64,000 nucleotides of DNA, taken from Paraburkholderia xenovorans LB400 (GTDB lineage: Bacteria > Pseudomonadota > Gammaproteobacteria > Burkholderiales > Burkholderiaceae). The translations under genes were made by a program, and so were the position numbers. Where the stretch lies: positions 2,170,001-2,234,000 of the forward strand of contig NC_007951.1 of the NCBI RefSeq assembly GCF_000013645.1, given 5' to 3'. Positions 48,937 to 60,979 of this stretch are shown in pieces (the first letter of the stretch is position 1; each line of letters opens with the position of its first letter). Under the pieces are notes generated by a model. The model was not told where the DNA came from. It worked only from the letters and a program-made list of their open reading frames with translations, and did not search any database.

Positions 48937-48999
48937 TGAGCTTGCCCCGGAAAAACGAATCCCTTGCTGAGCAGGTAAACTCAAGCAAGGAGAAGAACT

Positions 49000-49296
49000 A
49001 TGACAAGCAAGGCAAAGCGAGCGCAGTACACGCTCGAGTTCAAGCTGGAAGCGGTGCGACTGGTCAAAGCCGGGCAAAGCATGGCGGCGGTGGCGGCGAC
49101 ACTGAGTGTGGTTGAACAGACGCTGTACAACTGGGTGAAGGCTGACCGGGAAGGCAAGCTGACGGGAGCCGGCACGAAGCCTGTGAGTCCGGAGCAGATG
49201 GAGCTGGCGCGGCTGCGTGCCGAAGTGGCTCGCCTGAAGATGGAGCGAGATATTTTAAAAAAAGCAACCGCGTACTTCGCCAAGGAGTCGATGTGA
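49000..49296 (+). CDS. IS3-family transposase OrfA
   Basis: A 98-aa helix-turn-helix protein (RAQYTLEFKLEAVRLVKAGQ; VVEQTLYNWVKADREG) with a C-terminal leucine-zipper-like coil (ELARLRAEVARLKMERDILK). AAGGAG precedes the ATG. A run of seven A (49257-49263) is the expected -1 frameshift site for making OrfAB. Confidence 0.93.
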   Translation: MTSKAKRAQYTLEFKLEAVRLVKAGQSMAAVAATLSVVEQTLYNWVKADREGKLTGAGTKPVSPEQMELARLRAEVARLKMERDILKKATAYFAKESM

Positions 49297-49893
49297 AGTA
49301 CGCGTTCATCGAGCGCAATCGACACCACTGGCCGGTCTCGGTGCTATGTGAAGTGCTGGAAGTCAGTCCCAGCGGATATCATCAGCGCAGGCAACGCACC
49401 GCGCAGGCCAAGCCGCACCGAGGCCGCGTGAGTGACGACGCACTGCTTGCGCACATCAAGACGATTCACACGCAGGTCAGGGGCGAATACGGCTGGCCGC
49501 GCATGTGGAAGGAGCTGCTCACGCATGGCGTGCGCGTGGGCAAGGAGCGGGTTCGCAAACTGATGGCACAGCATGGCATTCGAGCCCGGCACAAGCGCAA
49601 GTACATCGCGACGACAAACTCGAACCACGATTTGCCGGTTGCGCCAAATCTGCTGGAGCGCAATTTCACTGCAACTGCACCGAACCAGGTCTGGACGACC
49701 GACATCACGTATCTGGCGACAGCCGAGGGCTGGGTGTACCTCGCGGTCATCATCGACCTGTTCAGCCGGCAGGTGGTGGGCTGGTCGATGCAGCCGCACA
49801 TGAAGGCTGAACTGGTCACGGACGCATTGCGCATGGCGTGGTTCCGACGCCGCCCTGAAGCCGGCGTAATCGTGCATAGCGACAGGGGCAGCC
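49293..49893 (+). pseudogene. IS3-family transposase OrfB, 5' part
   Basis: Encodes the N-terminal region and the first two catalytic Asp of the DDE integrase core: WTTDITYL and VIVHSDRGS. It is cut after GS by the IS21 insertion. Rejoined to 52784-53073 (one copy of the 7-bp duplication kept) it forms a 296-aa OrfB in frame. Confidence 0.92.
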
Positions 49894-50076
49894 TGCCGCG
49901 CGTCAAACAAGATGAGAGCAGCGCGTCAATCTGGATGAGAGTACTGGCGTTGCGGCAGCGGTGGAGGGCGTAGCCCGGAACCGCTGCCGCAACGCCGCGC
50001 CGAGGAGTCCGCCCCGCTGCCGGGGTGCCTTGTCGGTGGTCGCGGTAAATCGGGTATGAACAGCTCTTCCATGTAG

Positions 50077-52454
<2,378 letters not shown>

Positions 52455-52776
52455 CCCGCTGTCTCATCCTGATTGACGCGCGGCTCGCAGGTAAAGCTAG
52501 CCGGCGTCAATCAACCCATCACCTTCCACGCCACCCCATTCTCATCCTGATTGTCGCGCAGCCAGAATACCTGCGGCGTCACACATTACACAGCAATCCT
52601 CAACGACGGAAGGCTTCAGCTTGATTGTCGCGCGACACCCGCTCGCCCGCGTCAATCAACACCGCGCGTCAATCAACAAACGCTTGCCAGCGTCAATCAA
52701 CATCGGCATCATCATTCCTGCCGCGACATTCTCAACTTGATTGTCGCGCGTCTCTCATCCAGATTGTCGCGCCACA
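52455..52776. repeat. Repeat-rich right end of the IS21 element
   Basis: This 322-bp noncoding stretch contains at least eight direct and inverted copies of a motif like TTGATTGTCGCGC (for example near 52478, 52506, 52546, 52621, 52665, 52692, 52738 and 52761). These are probably IstA-binding sites of the right end. Confidence 0.75.
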
Positions 52777-52783
52777 GGCAGCC

Positions 52784-53073
52784 AGTATTGCAGCGGCCTG
52801 TTTCAGGACACGTTGAAGGCCTATGGCATGCGTTCGTCAATGAGCCGGCGCGGCGATTGTTGGGATAACGCGCCTACTGAAAGTCTATGGAGTTCGCTAA
52901 AGGTCGCACGTATGCATGGGCGGCACTTCGCCACGCGGCGTGCCGCAATGGATGAAGTGATTGATTGGCTAGGCTTTTACAATGCGCGGCGCCTACACTC
53001 GACGCTCAACTACGTCAGCCCCATGACGTTCGAGAAAAACTGGGCCGCAGTTCAGCGAGGCGAAGCGGCCTGA
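52784..53073 (+). pseudogene. IS3-family transposase OrfB, 3' part
   Basis: Continues OrfB after the nested IS21: QYCSGLFQDTLKAYGMRSSM, then SRRGDCWDNAPTESLWSSLK with the catalytic Glu, and ending QRGEAA. In frame with 49293-49893 once the IS21 and one TSD copy are removed. Confidence 0.92.
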
Positions 53074-53116
53074 TTTCCGTGGCTATGGGATTCGTCAAAC
53101 AGGGGCAAGGTCAGTA

Positions 53117-53331
53117 AGATACTTGGGCTACTTCTTATCACGATCCCTTTGGGTTTAACATTCGCGATAGGCGTCCGTCCACTGTTACCGGAAAGAGCGT
53201 GGATTATTGGATCATTATCGTTGGGTCTAACGTTCTTGGTGTCAGCCGTTCTTTATGAGGTTTGGGAACGACGTACCTTCCAGCCACCAAGGGCCTTAAA
53301 TAATCCTTCCCCCGACCAATCTACGGACTGA
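53117..53331 (+). pseudogene. Membrane-protein gene, 3' part
   Basis: Encodes two membrane helices (KILGLLLITIPLGLTFAIGV and IIGSLSLGLTFLVSAVLYEV) and a short polar tail ending QSTD. It is in frame with 48354-48936 after removal of the IS3 and one GTA, so the insertion is the only lesion seen. Split genes of this sort are fresh enough that reversion could be checked in relatives. Confidence 0.8.
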
Positions 53332-53409
53332 CCAACCAACTTCGGTTACCCATACTGCACGATTTTCAGAATGGTACCGGCCGCATCGATTTCCGTGGCT
53401 GGCTACCAG

Positions 53410-54009
53410 TCAGGATGTCATGTCCTCGGCGCACGCCCGCTTGACCGTAGCAGTGCCGACACCGAACTTCTCGGCAGTCGCCCGGATACTCGCGCCGCGT
53501 TCCGCCCGCCATGCCTTGATCGCAGCGTAGTCATGTGATCGCGAGCGCCCCTTGTATTTTCCTTCCGCTTTCGCGATCGCCACGCCGCGCCGCTGCATTT
53601 CGGCACGGTTAAGATAATCGGCTTCGCCCTGCGCGGCCATGAACGCCAGCACTGCGTCGCGCGTTGCTTTCTCGATGGCGTCTTTGGCCTTTCCATCAAA
53701 GACCATCCCGTTGAGCGTGCATTCGACCCGAACACCCAGTTCCATCAGTCGGCGTATGGTGGCGTGCAACTCGTCGTAACGGCGGCTGATGCGGTCGAGC
53801 CAGCGCACGATGAGGACGCCGCCATGCCGGAGATCGTGCTCCGCTTTGCGCCACTGTTCCCGCTGGTCGGGGGCAACATGGTAGCCGCTCACGCCCTCGT
53901 CAATGAAGACGTCCTTATCCTGCACGCCGTGGGCTTTGGCGTCGTCGTACTGGCTCGCCGAGGACTGGCCGTCAGTGGTGGAAATCCGACCGTAGTAGAG
54001 CTTGCGCAT
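53410..54009 (-). CDS. Small serine recombinase (resolvase/invertase family)
   Basis: A 199-aa serine recombinase. The N-terminal catalytic domain has YGRISTTDGQSSASQ with Ser10 as nucleophile, and WLDRISRRYDELHATIR; a C-terminal HTH reads RGASIRATAEKFGVGTATVK. Size fits resolvases or invertases, not large phage integrases. Inverted and direct repeats upstream (54076-54214) could be its sites. No Shine-Dalgarno is obvious. Confidence 0.88.
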   Translation of the reverse strand: MRKLYYGRISTTDGQSSASQYDDAKAHGVQDKDVFIDEGVSGYHVAPDQREQWRKAEHDLRHGGVLIVRWLDRISRRYDELHATIRRLMELGVRVECTLNGMVFDGKAKDAIEKATRDAVLAFMAAQGEADYLNRAEMQRRGVAIAKAEGKYKGRSRSHDYAAIKAWRAERGASIRATAEKFGVGTATVKRACAEDMTS

Positions 54010-54390
54010 AGTTTGAATGGATCATTAGAGATGATGGATCAATAATAACATGGATCAAATTGACGGCTAACCCTGTTGAGCCAAGTGTCGGCACCCGGCC
54101 CGATAGCTCGTTACGGTGTACCCTTTTGAGCCAAGCTGCAGCAGCGGGATGCGGGATGCGGGAGACCCTAGCACCATCCGTTTCGGTTACCATCGGGATC
54201 GGCGCTAGGGTCTCATCGATAACTGACAACTACATTTGCTGACGTTCCATGATGGCTATGTCTGCTGTATGGTAGTTAAAGCGTCCAACGTATGCGTGGG
54301 ACGCATTGCGGCCAGGAACGGTCAGTCGACGATGGCCTCAAGATCGTAGCCAATCGTAAAGCTTGGACACGGCGGCCAGCTTAAGCAAAT
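54010..54390. other. Repeat-bearing intergenic region
   Basis: A 381-bp spacer. It holds a direct repeat (ACCCTKTTGAGCCAAG at 54070-54085 and 54120-54135), triplicated GGGATGC-like units near 54146-54161, and an 11-bp perfect inverted repeat (next entry). It may be a recombination site or the end of a lost IS; no gene seen. Confidence 0.5.
54162..54214. repeat. 11-bp inverted repeat near the serine recombinase
   Basis: GAGACCCTAGC (54162-54172) and GCTAGGGTCTC (54204-54214) are exact reverse complements separated by 31 bp. Candidate recombinase site or small RNA stem. Confidence 0.75.
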
Positions 54391-55098
54391 CTACTTCGCT
54401 GTTCCCGCTGACTTCGCGTGTCGCGCCGCACGCCGCTCCTTGGCTATCTCTAGACGCTTCGGCTCGGTGTAAAGCCGCTCTAGCAGTTCGAACGTGAATT
54501 CTTGCAGGTCTTCCGCATCGACCGCCGAGAGTGTGCCGTCGTGCGCACCATCGTTACCGTCGTCCTTCACGCACTGCGCCAAGTCTTGAAGTGCCGCGGG
54601 AAGTATATTGTTCTCGAACATCCAATTCATACGCAGGCCGAGGCTGCGCCGCCCCTGCGCGTTCAGGCCGGGCGTCTCATCAGGCATCAGTGCCTTCGTG
54701 GCGAAGTCGAGGCACAGTCTAAACATCGTCGCAGCTGCGTTATAGCAGCGCACACCCATACAGGTCGCGCCCTCACGGAATGCGATGTCGATATTCTCCG
54801 GCAGGTGCTCAGGCGGAGGCGCAACGTCGCGGTCTTTCAATGTGATAGGCCCCTTGACGCCAAACAAATCATTCAGCGAACCCCTGTAGGCCGTCACAGC
54901 GACTGACTTATCGAAGTCGTGGTTGACGACACACTGCTCGATAAAGAACATGACGCCCCTATGGCAGCCTCGGCAGACGCAGAACACCTCATACCTGTTC
55001 AGCCAGTCGTATGCCCTGTCAACATGGTTGACTCCCCCGACATCGAAGGAGACGTGCGCGCTTCCGCATCGCGGGCAGTCAGTGATGAGTTCTGCCAT
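54391..55098 (-). CDS. DUF4145-domain protein with N-terminal zinc ribbon
   Basis: A 235-aa protein. Residues 1-50 have two cysteine pairs (CPRC and CRGC), a zinc-ribbon-like start. Residues ~105-215 match DUF4145: CYNAAATMFRLCLDFATKAL and CVKDDGNDGAHDGTLSAVDA (the GNxGAH motif). DUF4145 is HEPN-related and frequent in mobile defence loci. Function here unknown. Confidence 0.78.
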   Translation of the reverse strand: MAELITDCPRCGSAHVSFDVGGVNHVDRAYDWLNRYEVFCVCRGCHRGVMFFIEQCVVNHDFDKSVAVTAYRGSLNDLFGVKGPITLKDRDVAPPPEHLPENIDIAFREGATCMGVRCYNAAATMFRLCLDFATKALMPDETPGLNAQGRRSLGLRMNWMFENNILPAALQDLAQCVKDDGNDGAHDGTLSAVDAEDLQEFTFELLERLYTEPKRLEIAKERRAARHAKSAGTAK

Positions 55099-55229
55099 CG
55101 TTTGGTCCTTTGTTAGTGTGACATTCGACCGTATTGCCTCTCATTCTATAGATATACCGCTCAGGCAGACGTGATCGGCGATTAGCCTCGTGCGATACTG
55201 ATCCCTCAGACGAGCCTTTGGGGGTTTAG

Positions 55230-55604
55230 ATGAATGCGAACGACTGGCAAAAATTCGAAGACGAATTCGCGATACGAATCGCGGAGAGAATCGGTGGCCT
55301 CTATCACGCCCAGCAAGTCACTGTCGACGTCGTCCGGCATGAGAGCGGGCACCCGTCCCGGGTTCGAATCGGAGCGAAAAGTCGTGAAGGCGATACCGGA
55401 TTTCCCTACTTACTGAATGTGCATCTAACGTGGCGTGAGAGGGCTATCAAAGAACTACTTGCGAACCCAGATAATTTCGACGCCTATTTAGAATCACTTC
55501 CGGGCAAGATGCAGCGATGGATGCAAGAACGCCCGATCGATTTCGGCTCCAGAACGCAGCGTGAACCGCTTGAGCGCTTGTATCTCGATCATTTCGACGT
55601 GTAA
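55230..55604 (+). CDS. Hypothetical protein (124 aa) of the island
   Basis: A 124-aa, charged, Arg/Glu-rich protein (MNANDWQKFEDEFAIRIAER) ending in LDHFDV. A GGGGG stretch precedes the ATG. 15 bp later a second orphan gene begins, so they look like an operon. Not recognised. Confidence 0.6.
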   Translation: MNANDWQKFEDEFAIRIAERIGGLYHAQQVTVDVVRHESGHPSRVRIGAKSREGDTGFPYLLNVHLTWRERAIKELLANPDNFDAYLESLPGKMQRWMQERPIDFGSRTQREPLERLYLDHFDV

Positions 55605-55619
55605 TCGGCGACTGATCGG

Positions 55620-56171
55620 ATGGACCACAACGCAGCGCGGCGGGCGATAGCCGACATTCTGAGCGCGACAAAGCTCAGCGAAATAAAGAAAATATGCAAG
55701 AACGCGACAATAACTGAAGACGTTTTCGGGGATTTCGTTATGTCGTGCGACGCAGGCATTCTCCCTTGGGTACATCACATATCGTGGCGGGACTTTCTTC
55801 CATCAAAATTCGTTTGGACAGACGAAGACAGTAAGCGACTGGGAAACATCGATAACGGGCCATTGACCCGCGAGTCGACCAAGGCAATGAGGAAGTGGTA
55901 TCAGCTCCTTGACGAGCGGCGATACCTCGTTGGGCACGTTTTCTATCTACGGGACCATTCCAATTGGCACTTCTTCTACTTCGACAATCGTGATATATGG
56001 GCTTACGCAAACCACTTTAAAGGCGGCCCACACATTCATCTTATAAACCACTTATGGCCCAATCGTACCCTCGAAGGGGTCTGGAATGAGTTCCGAAACG
56101 GCAACCCGGAAATGAAAGGAGCGGAGCATATTCGATTCCACCGGGAAAACCTAGGACCACCAAATTTGTAG
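55620..56171 (+). CDS. Hypothetical protein (183 aa) of the island
   Basis: A 183-aa protein rich in Trp, His and Tyr, with segments YLVGHVFYLRDHSNWHFFYF and HIHLINHLWPNRTLEGVWNE. Composition suggests a compact globular enzyme-like protein, perhaps a nuclease or metal-binding fold, but no motif is diagnostic. Follows the 124-aa gene by 15 bp. Unknown. Confidence 0.6.
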   Translation: MDHNAARRAIADILSATKLSEIKKICKNATITEDVFGDFVMSCDAGILPWVHHISWRDFLPSKFVWTDEDSKRLGNIDNGPLTRESTKAMRKWYQLLDERRYLVGHVFYLRDHSNWHFFYFDNRDIWAYANHFKGGPHIHLINHLWPNRTLEGVWNEFRNGNPEMKGAEHIRFHRENLGPPNL

Positions 56172-56559
56172 CAACGTTACCCGGTGACGGTGCGAGCGAC
56201 GACCGCTTGGGAGGAACCCGAGTGGCCGCTCAGGGTCGGACTGAGCCCAACGCCGGCCGGCCTGTGACAGATCGGTGATCCATTCAGCATCAGGCCGGGT
56301 TCGGCCAGTTTCTGACATTCAGTCTGCGCCAAAGGTGGACGCTGGAAAGACTCCTTGACGGCTTATATCGGACATTGCGGTCGGCACCGACAACGCCGAA
56401 AGTCCGCCGCTGCGGTCAGTCGTGACGCCCTCAAGGCGATGCCCGGCAGACTATACGGGATGGGCAGCGCGTCTCATCCCTGATTAGAAACGGCGCTGGT
56501 GGCGAGCCACAGGCCTCGGAGTGCTGGGCCCGCTTCGTTCGTCACGCTGGCGTTGCCCG
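56172..56559. other. Intergenic region
   Basis: A 388-bp GC-rich spacer with no convincing frame or hairpin. It may contain debris of rearrangement. Confidence 0.45.
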
Positions 56560-58065
56560 CTAGATAGCGACGCGTAGCCGTTTCGCCCGTTCCTTGAAAG
56601 CCAGTTCGCCGCCTTCGAGAATGTCGCAAACGTGTTTACGGATAATCGGATTTTCCAAGCTGCCGCTTACGTATGAGATCTCCGGCAGTTGAGACGGCCG
56701 GTGTGGTCCGCAGGTCGCGACAATGACTTGTTCTGCGTCAGTATTCACAACCAGGTTTGCGTTGTGGGTGACGATGATGATCTGCCGGCGCTTCTTTGCC
56801 TCGCGGAAGCGATTGACCAGTTCTTGGAAAATCGACTGCGGGTCGAGATTCTCCTCAGGCTGGTCAATGATGAGCGGTCGATCATCCTCCGCATCGATGG
56901 CAAGGTACAGCAACAGGAGCACAATCCCGCGGGTGCCCGGAGAAAGTTGCTCGATGTCGACGCCGTCGTACTGAAGACCGTAGCCTACAGAAATATGCTC
57001 GGTGCTATAAAGCCAGTCGGATACATCCCGCGCCCAACTACGGAAAACGTCGCCATCGGGAATGTGAGCCCTGAGATCGGCTTCGTTTGCCTTGACGAAC
57101 TCGAGCAGAGCTCCGGCAGCGGTGGCCGCGTTGCCTGTCGACCAGGCGCTGAAGAGCTTTTCGGTAGCACGCTTTTGAAGTTCCCCACGCCCTCGGAAAG
57201 GGCCGGTCTTGCGAAGATCGAGCAAGCTCTCACCTTTGGCTGCCCATTTTCCTATGTCGACGGCGCGTCTAACCGAGAAAGAGAGCTTCGACAACGATCC
57301 GCCGGCTTGCTCGATTCTTTCCTTGATCGGCGCATACAGCGACGCAAGTTCGGCTTCTTCCTCGACGATCCCGGTAAAAATCTGCGCGTACGCGGCGCGT
57401 CTCGCTTCGACGAGCTCCTTTATCTTGGCGTCTGATGCTTTGGCCCGCTCGATCTGCTGCATCACTTTTTTGAGCCCCGAGTCGGCCTTGGTGATTTTCT
57501 CGGACAGATTTGCGTAGCGCTTTGCGTTCTGGACGTCGATCCCTACGAGATTCTTCAATCGGTTGAATTCGCGCTCAAGCAAGGCAAGTGTCTGGTCGCT
57601 CAAGATGGCGGCGTCGGAGATCAATGCGACATTCGGGTCGGTCGCTGGCTCCGGTGTTGTCTGCACTCCCTCCGCGGCGACGACAACTCGTCGCGCCTCG
57701 CCAAGACGGGTCTCAAGGAGGGCGTCGACGTCGCCGGCGAAGTCGAGCTTGAATTGATCCCAATCCTGCTTCGATAGCCCCGTTTCTTCCCTTCGTTGCA
57801 TGAGGTCTGCAAGATGTTCGGTCGCTTCACGAGCGCGGAAATCCACGACATCTTCCTTCAAGAGCTGCAACCCACGGAGCTTCCGTTTCGCGCGATCCAC
57901 CTCCTGGCGCTTTCGGTCGACCGCTTCTGATACCTGTTCTAGGCGAAGGGCGCGCGCCGCGTTCCCCTTGCTGATCAATGAATTCCGGTCCTTCTTATCC
58001 TTCTCGATTGCAGCCTGTCGCTCGTCGCGGTCCTTTTCCAAGGCCTTGAGGCCATCCTTTCTCAC
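56560..58065 (-). pseudogene. TrlF-like AAA/SMC-type ATPase, N-terminal half missing
   Basis: The 501-aa frame shows a long coiled coil (residues ~1-110 and ~165-250), then the ABC-type C-terminal ATPase lobe: QLSPGTRGIVLLLLYLAIDA (signature), LIIDQPEENLDPQSIFQEL (Walker B) and IIIVTHNANLVVNTDAEQVI (switch). This is the C-terminal pattern of TrlF-family ATPases (normally ~900 aa with a PHP nuclease-like domain). Walker A and the whole N-terminal half are absent; the frame begins at a GTG exactly where recombinase sequence starts on the other strand. Confidence 0.82.
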
Positions 58066-58288
58066 GCGCCTGATCTTTGTCCGCTTTCGTGAACTGGGCA
58101 GCGCGCGTCAAGCCTTCCTGTCGCTTCTGGCCGAACAGATCCACTTTCCAAGGCCAACCGACGGCAGGATTCCGACGCAATTCGGCTGGACGTTGATACG
58201 CTATCGCAACGTCATATCAGTGCTTAGGAATCCGTTCTACGCTGGAGCTTCAGCAAAAGCGGCAAGCCCGGCGGCGATCTGTTTGTGA
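58064..58288 (+). pseudogene. Large serine recombinase, 'Recombinase' domain fragment
   Basis: The plus strand encodes TRLIFVRFRELGSARQAFLS ... FPRPTDGRIPTQFGWTLIRY ... NVISVLRNPFYAGA, the core of the Pfam Recombinase domain of large serine integrases. Catalytic and zinc domains are missing and a stop follows at 58286. It abuts the truncated TrlF-like gene, marking a recombination junction. Confidence 0.8.
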
Positions 58289-58339
58289 CCTTCATGAGCG
58301 TGCTGTGTACGGGATCGAAGGCGAAGTGCCCGAGCAAAA

Positions 58340-59260
58340 TTAGCCGCGCGGCTGCCTGATGTCGATTTCTTCTTCCTTCAGCCGCATCAACTCCGCGCAC
58401 GCGTAGTCTGAGAATGTGTCGATCAGCGCGAACGGGCGTGCGGTCTTGGGCCGGATCAGCCAGATTTCGAATTCCATCTTCGGCTCGAAGGCGCACACGA
58501 CAAAATCCGCGCCCGCGTTGTTCCACACGCTGATCGGATCGACCACCGCCACGCCCACGCCGTTTGCGACGAACGAGCACGCCGTTTCCGATTGGCCCAC
58601 TTCGACCTGGATGCGGCGCTGCACGTCGGCTTCCTCGAAAATCTTGTCTATCTGGAAACGCGAATGATCCTGCGGGCCGAGGGCGACGAACGCTTCGCCG
58701 TCGAGATCTTTCGCGCGGATCAGCCTACGTTTGGAGAGGCGATGTCCTTTCGGCAGGATGCACAGGCCGCGCAGCGTACACACATGCGTGCTGTCCACTT
58801 CGGGACGGTCGCCGGGCAGAATGCTAAAGCCGAGATCGACCTGCTGCGTCGCCACCGCATCGACGAGCGAGCGCGACCGCATGCTCTCCACGCTGAATTT
58901 CACGTCGGGCCGCGTCTTGCAGAACGACGTGACGATGTTCGGCAGCATGCGCCGCGTCAGCACCGGAAACGATGCGATCGACAGCGCGCCCCACGTCTGG
59001 TCGCGCAGCGCCTTGGCCACGTTCGCCACCCGTCCCACGCCGATAAACATGCGCTGCACTTCCGCATGCAGCACTTCAGCTTCGCGCGTCGGACGCATTT
59101 TCGTCCCCGCGCGGTCGAACAAGGAAAACCCGCAGTTGCCTTCGAGCTGTGCGATCAATTGACTCACCGCCGGCTGCGACACGCTGAGCAGCCCGGCGGC
59201 CGCAGTCAGGCTACCGGCGGACATCACAGCCTGAAAGGCCTCGAGCTGACGAACGTTCAT
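58340..59260 (-). CDS. LysR-family transcriptional regulator
   Basis: A 306-aa LysR regulator: HTH (MNVRQLEAFQAVMSAGSLTA; SVSQPAVSQLIAQLEGNCGF) and effector domain (GALSIASFPVLTRRMLPNIV). The subtype resembles NocR/OccR/GbpR-type regulators of opine or amino-acid uptake. ATG 59260 preferred; a GTG at 59284 has poor spacing. Divergent from the ABC transporter, its likely target. Confidence 0.9.
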   Translation of the reverse strand: MNVRQLEAFQAVMSAGSLTAAAGLLSVSQPAVSQLIAQLEGNCGFSLFDRAGTKMRPTREAEVLHAEVQRMFIGVGRVANVAKALRDQTWGALSIASFPVLTRRMLPNIVTSFCKTRPDVKFSVESMRSRSLVDAVATQQVDLGFSILPGDRPEVDSTHVCTLRGLCILPKGHRLSKRRLIRAKDLDGEAFVALGPQDHSRFQIDKIFEEADVQRRIQVEVGQSETACSFVANGVGVAVVDPISVWNNAGADFVVCAFEPKMEFEIWLIRPKTARPFALIDTFSDYACAELMRLKEEEIDIRQPRG

Positions 59261-59413
59261 TGAGCCGTTTTCCGCATAAGCCACCCTTATAAGAAATGAA
59301 TTTTGTCCTATTTGACTATTATAGGCCGCGAACCAAGAATGGCTTCACGCCAGGCACCGGGGCGAGGTCCCGCACGGTCAGCGGGAATTCATACTTTTCT
59401 TCTGGAGAGGGTT

Positions 59414-60238
59414 ATGTCGAAGCGTTCCTGGTGGGTCGTCCTGATGATGTTCGCGCTTGGCTTCAGCTGGCTATCGGCTGGTGCGCACGCCGACGAATTG
59501 CAGATGGCGAAGGCGCGCGGCAAGCTGATCGTCGGCATCCGCAACGACTACGTGCCGTTCGGTTATCTCGACAACAAGGGTCATGAAGTCGGCTTCGAAG
59601 TGGATCTCGCGAAGTTCATCGCGAAAGACATGTTCGGCTCGGATACCGCGATCGAATTCGTGCCGGTGGTGGCGTCGAACCGGATCGAACTGCTGAACGC
59701 GGGACGCATCGACGTGATCTTCGCGACGCTCGGCAAGAATCCGGATCGCGCGAAGGTGATCGACTTCACGGATCCGTACTACATGATGGCCGGTATGGTG
59801 CTGCTCGCGCCGAAGAACACCACCATCACGAAATGGGAAGACCTGAAGGGCCGCAAGATTTGCGGCAGCCAAGGCAATATGTATAACCGCACGCTGCAGG
59901 AAAAACTCGGCGCGGACACGGTGCTGTTCACCGGCACGGCGCAGATGTATAAGGCGTTCGAGGACAACCGCTGCGAAGCGATCGCCTACGACGGCCCGAA
60001 TCTCACGCTGAAGGCGAACGAGCCGGGCTGGAAGGACAAGGACAAGATCGCGCTCGACGCCTTTGAATTCGTGCCGATCGTCGGCGGCGTGCGCAAGAAC
60101 GAACCGGCGTTTCTCAACGCGCTGAACCAGTCGATCAAGAAGGCTGAAGCGGCGGGCGTACTCGTCAATGCGGAAAAGAGGTACAACATGGGCACGAGCA
60201 AGTTCGTCACCGAACAGCAGGCGGCGGCTTCGAAGTAA
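59414..60238 (+). CDS. Polar amino-acid-type ABC transporter periplasmic binding protein
   Basis: A 274-aa family-3 solute-binding protein. Signal peptide (KRSWWVVLMMFALGFSWLSA, cleavage near AHA), then GKLIVGIRNDYVPFGYLDNK, VIDFTDPYYMMAGMVLL and GRKICGSQGNMYNRTLQEKL. GGAGAGG precedes the ATG at 59414. Ligand is unknown; neighbours suggest a hydroxylated or D-amino-acid-like compound. Confidence 0.93.
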   Translation: MSKRSWWVVLMMFALGFSWLSAGAHADELQMAKARGKLIVGIRNDYVPFGYLDNKGHEVGFEVDLAKFIAKDMFGSDTAIEFVPVVASNRIELLNAGRIDVIFATLGKNPDRAKVIDFTDPYYMMAGMVLLAPKNTTITKWEDLKGRKICGSQGNMYNRTLQEKLGADTVLFTGTAQMYKAFEDNRCEAIAYDGPNLTLKANEPGWKDKDKIALDAFEFVPIVGGVRKNEPAFLNALNQSIKKAEAAGVLVNAEKRYNMGTSKFVTEQQAAASK

Positions 60239-60271
60239 TATGCACTTGCCAAAGCCGCTCAAGGAACGCCG

Positions 60272-60979
60272 ATGAGCCTCGACTTCTCCTGGCTGGCCGA
60301 TCCGGTCTATCAGACGTGGCTGTTGCGCGGCATCGGCACCACCGTGGCGGTGTGCGTGTGCGCGATCGCGCTGATGTTCGTGATCGGCATTATCGGCGCG
60401 GCACTGATCTATTTTCGCGTGCCGGTGCTGGAGACGCTGACCACCGTCGTCGTCGAGTTGCTGCGCAATACGCCGCCTCTCGTGCAGTTGTTCGTGCTGT
60501 ATTTCACGCTGTCGGAACTGGGTTTGTCGGTGCGTAATCTGGCGACCGGTCAGCAGATTCCGGTGTTCAGCGGCTTTACGTGCATGGTGTTGTCGCTGGC
60601 GCTTTACAACGGCAGCATCGCGGTGGAAATCGTGCGCTCGGGGTTGCATGCGGTGCCCGATGCGACCGTCGATGCCGCGCGCAGTCTCGGCTATTCGCGG
60701 CTGCGCATCTTCTGGCACATTCAGTTGCCGATGGCGATGCGCCTGTCCACCACTCAGATGACCAACAACATCGTCAGTCTGATCAAGACGTCGTCACAGG
60801 CGGCGTTCGTCGCGGTCGCCGACGTGATGTATTACGCGACGCAGATCACGCTGGAAAACTTCCGCAATCTCGAAGTGATGCTGACGGTGTGGGTCTGCTA
60901 TCTGGTGCTCGCGTCATTCGCATCAACGGTGGCGGGGCGCATCGGCCGCGCGGTGCGCATTCCGGGGTATGGCGTATGA
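60272..60979 (+). CDS. Polar amino-acid-type ABC transporter permease 1
   Basis: A 235-aa HisQ/GlnP-type permease (LRGIGTTVAVCVCAIALMFV; VELLRNTPPLVQLFVLYF; EAA-like DAARSLGYSRLRIFWHIQLP). It overlaps the next permease by 4 bp. Confidence 0.94.
   Translation: MSLDFSWLADPVYQTWLLRGIGTTVAVCVCAIALMFVIGIIGAALIYFRVPVLETLTTVVVELLRNTPPLVQLFVLYFTLSELGLSVRNLATGQQIPVFSGFTCMVLSLALYNGSIAVEIVRSGLHAVPDATVDAARSLGYSRLRIFWHIQLPMAMRLSTTQMTNNIVSLIKTSSQAAFVAVADVMYYATQITLENFRNLEVMLTVWVCYLVLASFASTVAGRIGRAVRIPGYGV

Noticed and set aside
53072..53400. 13-bp direct repeat GATTTCCGTGGCT at 53072-53084 and 53388-53400
   Set aside because: The first copy lies within the IS3 end and the second in unrelated noncoding sequence; no boundary or duplication explains it.
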